A stretch of 17,096 bases of DNA from UBA5972 sp964637875 (GTDB taxonomy: Bacteria; Pseudomonadota; Alphaproteobacteria; Rhodobacterales; Rhodobacteraceae), in the NCBI GenBank assembly GCA_964637875.1, contig CAZWXK010000050.1, forward strand, positions 1-17,096, written 5' to 3'. A program made the position numbers and the translations under genes. Positions 14,004 to 17,096 of the stretch are shown piece after piece. The notes below the pieces were generated by a model that did not search any database, had not been told where the DNA came from, and worked only from the letters and a program-made list of their open reading frames with translations. Position 1 is the first letter of the stretch; each line of letters opens with the position of its first letter.

Positions 14004-14043
14004 GATCCTGCCGCCTGTCGCCTTGCCAGCGGGCGGCAGGATC
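14004..14043. repeat. 12-bp perfect hairpin
   Basis: GATCCTGCCGCC (14004-14015) pairs perfectly with GGCGGCAGGATC (14032-14043) over a 16-nt loop. No T-run follows in either direction, so it is not a standard terminator by itself. On the minus strand it lies just after the T6 terminator. Confidence 0.7.
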
Positions 14044-14057
14044 GGCAGGCAGGGATG

Positions 14058-14081
14058 AAAAAAGGGTACCTGTTGGCACCC
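14058..14081 (-). terminator. intrinsic terminator (minus strand)
   Basis: On the minus strand GGGTGCC-AACA-GGTACCC (plus 14064-14081, one mismatch) is followed directly by six Ts (plus 14058-14063). It lies 265 nt past the cobT stop, so it may end the cobST transcript or a separate small RNA. Confidence 0.75.
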
Positions 14082-14134
14082 TCTTTCCCCGCTTTTCGCG
14101 GTTCCTCCCTGCCGGACTGGCCGACTAATCATTG
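14058..14134 (-). ncRNA. candidate small RNA of about 75-80 nt
   Basis: The minus strand from about 14134 to 14058 has a GGCC...GGCC dyad, a CCGC-GAAAA-GCGG hairpin, an AGGGAGGAA single-stranded segment and the T6 terminator. It is preceded by a promoter-like TTGACC-N17-TAATGT. No family is recognised, and a cobT 3' UTR remains an equal alternative. Confidence 0.3.
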
Positions 14135-14137
14135 GCC

Positions 14138-14152
14138 GTGACATTACGTCAC
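14138..14152. repeat. inverted repeat over a candidate -10 box
   Basis: GTGAC-ATTAC-GTCAC is a 5-bp dyad with a 5-bp spacer. It covers the putative -10 box of the minus-strand promoter at 14141-14169, as an operator would. Confidence 0.4.
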
Positions 14153-14169
14153 CACCGAGAGTCGGTCAA
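14141..14169 (-). promoter_or_regulatory. candidate minus-strand promoter downstream of cobT
   Basis: TTGACC (plus 14164-14169), a 17-bp spacer and TAATGT (plus 14141-14146) read toward the T6 terminator. The -35 is good and the -10 moderate. Confidence 0.4.
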
Positions 14170-14345
14170 CAGTCCAGTTGCGGGGAAAGGTGTAAAAAAC
14201 CCCCTTGTCTGTTGCCGTTTCGGAAACAGTCAACCGCTGGTTTTGTTTCGCGCAAGTCGTTGTGAATGCAATGATTTCCCGTCCCGTCCCGCCGCCGCTC
14301 GGCATGTTCGCATGATCGGTCGTCACATGCCGCGCGGGCGGGGTG

Positions 14346-16229
14346 TCAGACCGCCCGCCGAACCCTGTTGATGCCCATGACACGGGCACGCGCGCGCGGA
14401 TCCCTGTCGAACAGGGCGGCCAGCTGTTCGGTCATGGCGCCGGCCAGCTGTTCGACATCGGTGATGGTGACGGCGCGCTCGTAATAGCGGGTCACGTCAT
14501 GGCCGATGCCGATGGCGATCAGTTCCACCTGCCTGCGCTTTTCCACCATGGCGATCACGTCGCGCAGATGCTTTTCAAGATAGCTGGCCGCGTTCACGCT
14601 GAGCGTGCTGTCGTCAACCGGCGCGCCATCCGAGATCACCATCAGGATCTTGCGCGCCTCGGGGCGGCCCACCATGCGACGATGCGCCCATTCCAGGGCT
14701 TCGCCGTCGATGTTTTCCTTGAGCAGCCCCTCTTTCATCATCAGCCCCAGATTGGGCCGCGCCCGTCGCCAGGGTGCGTCGGCCGCCTTGTAGATGATGT
14801 GGCGCAGGTCATTGAGGCGCCCGGGCGTCTGTTCGCGCCCCTCGGCCAGCCATTTTTCGCGGCTCAGCCCGCCTTTCCAGGCCCGCGTGGTAAAGCCCAG
14901 GATTTCCACCTTGACGTCGCAACGTTCCAGCGTGCGCGCCAGCACATCGGCACAGATCGCGGCAATGCTGATCGGCCGACCCCGCATCGAGCCCGAATTG
15001 TCCAGCAGCAGCGTGACCACCGTATCCTTGAAATCGGTGTCCTTTTCCTGCTTGAAACTCAGCGGCGTGGTCGGGTTGGCGACCACCCGGGCCAGACGCC
15101 CGGCATCCAGAATCCCCTCTTCCAGATCGAACAGCCATGAACGGTTCTGCTGCGCCTGAAGGCGGCGCTGCAACTTGTTGGCCAGTCGCCCCACGGCGCC
15201 CTTGAGGGGTTCCAGCTGCTGGTCCAGATAGGCCCGCAGACGTTCCAGCTCGGCCGGCTCGGCCAGGTCCTCGGCGCGGATTTCCTCATCGAAATCGGCG
15301 CAGAACACCTTGTAGTTCGGGTCGGCCTCGGAATGCGGCGGCGGGGCAGGGGGCTCGACGGGCGGCTCGCCATCGGCCATCTCGGCCTCGTCCGACATGT
15401 CCATGTCTTCCATGTCGTCAACGGACACGGCGGATTCGCTGTCATCGGGCTGGCTGTCCTCGTCCTCGCGACTGTCCTCGACCTGGTCGCTGTCGTCGCT
15501 GTCGCCGCCATCCTCTTGTGGCTGATCCTCCTCCTGATCTTCCTCTTCGCTGTCCTGGTCCTGCTGATCGTCCTGCTGGTCGGGATCCTCGCCCAGCTGA
15601 TCGCCATAGCCCAGATCCTCGATCACCTTGCGGGCCATGCGGGCAAATGCCGTCTGGTCGTCAAGTACCTCTTGCAGGTTGGACAATGTATCGCCCGCCT
15701 GGCGTTCCATGAAATCGCGCCACAGATCCATCACATTGGCGGCGTCCGCAGGCAGGTCGCGGCCGGTGGCAAGGTGGCGGATCAGATAGCCCGCGGCCGA
15801 GGCCAGCGGCGCCTGTTCCGCCTCGGTAATCTGGCCATAGCCCTTGCGGGCAGCGTCATCCGCGATCTTGGCGTCGATATTACCGGCAGTACCGGGCATG
15901 GCACGCGCGCCCATCGCCTCGCAACGGGCGGTTTCCATGGCTTCGTACAGCTCGCGCGCCAGCTGCCCTTCGGGGGCATATCTCAGATGGGTCGCGGGGT
16001 CGTGAAAGCGCAACCTGAGCGCATAGGCGTCGGCCGTGCCGCGGGCCAGCATCACCTCGTCGCGCCGCATCCGGCGGCTGACCTGCGGCAGGCGCATGGT
16101 CTCGTTGGCGATACCGGGGGGATCGACCGTGTAGGCAACGCTCAGCTCGGCATCATTGGCCATGGCCTTGGTCGCCTCGGCCAGGGCCTTCTTGAACGGA
16201 TCTGCCGGGTTGTCAGAGCGTTTGGTCAT
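14346..16229 (-). CDS. cobT: aerobic cobaltochelatase subunit CobT
   Basis: CobT acts with CobS and CobN in the ATP-dependent insertion of Co(II) into hydrogenobyrinic acid a,c-diamide during aerobic cobalamin synthesis. The 627 residues match the family. There is an N-terminal helical region with LPQVSRRMRRDEVMLARGTADAYALRLRFHD. A very acidic linker rich in Asp/Glu/Gln/Ser (about 212-300) follows. The C-terminal von Willebrand A domain has the MIDAS motif DNSGSMRG (Asp410, Ser412, Ser414) and MVISDGAPVDDST. CobS-CobT form an AAA+/VWA chaperone pair like magnesium chelatase BchI/BchD. ATG 16229 starts MTKRSDNPADPFKKAL as usual for the family, though its Shine-Dalgarno is weak. It is downstream of cobS by 84 bp, which hold a repeat element. 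Confidence 0.97.
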   Translation of the reverse strand: MTKRSDNPADPFKKALAEATKAMANDAELSVAYTVDPPGIANETMRLPQVSRRMRRDEVMLARGTADAYALRLRFHDPATHLRYAPEGQLARELYEAMETARCEAMGARAMPGTAGNIDAKIADDAARKGYGQITEAEQAPLASAAGYLIRHLATGRDLPADAANVMDLWRDFMERQAGDTLSNLQEVLDDQTAFARMARKVIEDLGYGDQLGEDPDQQDDQQDQDSEEEDQEEDQPQEDGGDSDDSDQVEDSREDEDSQPDDSESAVSVDDMEDMDMSDEAEMADGEPPVEPPAPPPHSEADPNYKVFCADFDEEIRAEDLAEPAELERLRAYLDQQLEPLKGAVGRLANKLQRRLQAQQNRSWLFDLEEGILDAGRLARVVANPTTPLSFKQEKDTDFKDTVVTLLLDNSGSMRGRPISIAAICADVLARTLERCDVKVEILGFTTRAWKGGLSREKWLAEGREQTPGRLNDLRHIIYKAADAPWRRARPNLGLMMKEGLLKENIDGEALEWAHRRMVGRPEARKILMVISDGAPVDDSTLSVNAASYLEKHLRDVIAMVEKRRQVELIAIGIGHDVTRYYERAVTITDVEQLAGAMTEQLAALFDRDPRARARVMGINRVRRAV

Positions 16230-16253
16230 GTCCCGATGCCTGTCACGTCACCC

Positions 16254-16307
16254 TTCTTCTTTGCTCAAATACGCGCTGGGGGTGTGGGGGGCAGCCGGCC
16301 CCCCACA
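16254..16307. repeat. third copy of the intergenic 21-bp motif with GC hairpin
   Basis: TTCTTCTTTGC...AAATACGC at 16254-16274 differs only at the two central positions from the arms near proA. It is followed by a hairpin GTGGGGGGC-AGCCG-GCCCCCCAC (16284-16306, plus a T-A pair at 16283/16307). It occupies most of the 84-bp gap between cobS and cobT. Confidence 0.75.
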
Positions 16308-16313
16308 TGCCGA

Positions 16314-17096
16314 TCACCCGAGACTCACGCTTGCCGCGCTTTCGGGCAGTTCCTCGTCAAAGCAGCGCTGATAGAACTCGGCCACGGTCTGGCGCTCCAG
16401 CTCGTCGCACTTGTTCAGGAATGTCAGACGAAAGGCGAACCCCACATCCTTGAAGATTTTCGCGTTCTGGGCCCAGTTGATTACCGTGCGCGGGCTCATC
16501 ACCGTCGAGATGTCGCCATTCATGAAACTGGTGCGGGTCAGATCGGCCACCGTCACCATCTGGCTGATCGTCTTGCGGCCCTGTTCGGTGTTGTAATGGG
16601 GGTTCTTGGACAGCACGATCGCCACCTCGGCATCATGCGACAGATAGTTCAGCGTTGCCACCAGCGACCAGCGGTCCATCTGGGCCTGGTTGATCTGCTG
16701 CACCCCGTGATACAGCCCTGTCGTGTCGCCCAGGCCAACCGTGTTGGCGGTTGCGAACAGGCGGAAACTGGGATGCGGGGTGATGATCTCGTTCTGGTCG
16801 AGCAGCGTCAGCTTGCCGTCATGTTCCAGCACACGCTGGATGACGAACATCACGTCGGCACGCCCCGCGTCATATTCGTCGAACACGATGGCGACAGGGT
16901 TGCGCAGCGCCCAGGGCAGGATGCCCTCGTGGAATTCGGTGACCTGCTTGCCGTCCTTCAGCTTGATCGCATCCTTGCCGATCAGGTCGATGCGGCTGAT
17001 ATGGCTGTCAAGGTTCACCCGCACGCAGGGCCAGTTCAGATGGGCGGCGACCTGTTCGATATGGGTCGATTTGCCGGTGCCGTGATAGCCCTGGAT
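16314..17096 (-). CDS. cobS: aerobic cobaltochelatase subunit CobS (5' end outside window)
   Basis: The frame is open to the window edge, so about 260 C-terminal residues are present of a usual 325-335. The visible part starts in Walker A, IQGYHGTGKSTHIEQVAAHL, and continues with VRVNLDSHISRIDLIGKDA. Walker B is VAIVFDEYDAGRADVM, followed by LFATANTVGLGDTTGLYHGVQQINQAQMDRW with sensor and arginine-finger region, as in AAA+ MoxR/BchI-type ATPases. CobS is the motor that drives cobalt insertion with CobT and CobN. It is complete at its C-terminus (AASVSLG, TGA at 16314-16316). cobS and cobT are probably one transcript despite the hairpin element between them. cobN is not in the window. Confidence 0.97.
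   Translation of the reverse strand: MQGYHGTGKSTHIEQVAAHLNWPCVRVNLDSHISRIDLIGKDAIKLKDGKQVTEFHEGILPWALRNPVAIVFDEYDAGRADVMFVIQRVLEHDGKLTLLDQNEIITPHPSFRLFATANTVGLGDTTGLYHGVQQINQAQMDRWSLVATLNYLSHDAEVAIVLSKNPHYNTEQGRKTISQMVTVADLTRTSFMNGDISTVMSPRTVINWAQNAKIFKDVGFAFRLTFLNKCDELERQTVAEFYQRCFDEELPESAASVSLG

Larger units (their letters stand above)
13857..14345. other. intergenic region between ialB-like gene and cobT (489 bp)
   Basis: No coding frame is convincing. Reading on the minus strand from cobT, I see several hairpins, a candidate promoter (14141-14169) and a terminator with T6 (14058-14081). A 12-bp perfect stem lies at 14004-14043, and a palindrome at 13914-13932 just upstream of the ialB-like gene. 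A hairpin at 14334-14358 (GCGGGCGG/CCGCCCGC) straddles the cobT stop. A second at 14209-14229 pairs CTGTT/AACAG and CCG/CGG around AAA. Confidence 0.6.

Noticed and set aside
14343..15140. 265-codon plus-strand frame opposite cobT
   Set aside because: It lies wholly inside the CobT VWA domain on the other strand and shows only shadow composition.
15330..15600. Acidic, repetitive stretch in cobT as a sign of frameshift or foreign insertion
   Set aside because: The frame is continuous, and an acidic linker before the VWA domain is a normal property of CobT.

Overview
The window is chromosomal DNA of an alphaproteobacterium, most likely a member of the Rhodobacteraceae/Paracoccaceae (Rhodobacterales). 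This rests on the high GC content, the gene order, an L21 ribosomal protein with a C-terminal HhH extension, an IalB-like periplasmic protein, a Tat-exported DUF882/M15-type endopeptidase, and the aerobic cobaltochelatase genes cobS and cobT. The genus cannot be fixed by eye. One run of 100 Ns (2196-2295) marks a scaffold join of unknown true length.

Layout. (1) 6-2120, minus strand: tRNA-Ser(CGA), then a large TPR-sulfotransferase fusion. (2) 2296-3525, plus strand: a strong sigma70-type promoter, a structured leader of about 165 nt, rplU, rpmA and a clear intrinsic terminator. (3) 3618-7706, plus strand: a GNAT acetyltransferase, the ribosome-assembly GTPase obgE, and proB and proA (glutamate to glutamate semialdehyde); obgE/proB/proA overlap end to end. 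(4) 7707-7894: an inverted-repeat intergenic element and a terminator between convergent genes. (5) 7895-10461: two divergent cell-wall genes, a MepK/YcbK-like murein endopeptidase (minus) and an LdtD/YcbB-like L,D-transpeptidase (plus). (6) 10529-13196, plus strand: lpxD, a dedicated acyl carrier protein and a beta-ketoacyl-ACP synthase, packed as one acyl-chain/lipid A unit. (7) 13221-13856, minus: an IalB-family secreted protein. (8) 13857-14345: a 489-bp gap with a minus-strand terminator and a candidate small RNA. (9) 14346-17096, minus: cobT and the 5'-truncated cobS.

The genes are largely housekeeping: translation and ribosome assembly, proline synthesis, envelope construction (peptidoglycan cross-link remodelling, lipid A acylation) and cobalt insertion into the corrin ring. 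I see no phage, transposase, CRISPR array or defence cassette, and no clear sign of horizontal transfer. The less ordinary signals are the L21-HhH fusion and its structured leader, a three-copy intergenic 21-bp motif with GC-rich hairpins, a possible small RNA downstream of cobT, and the lpxD-acp-KAS cluster. I find no convincing wholly new system here.
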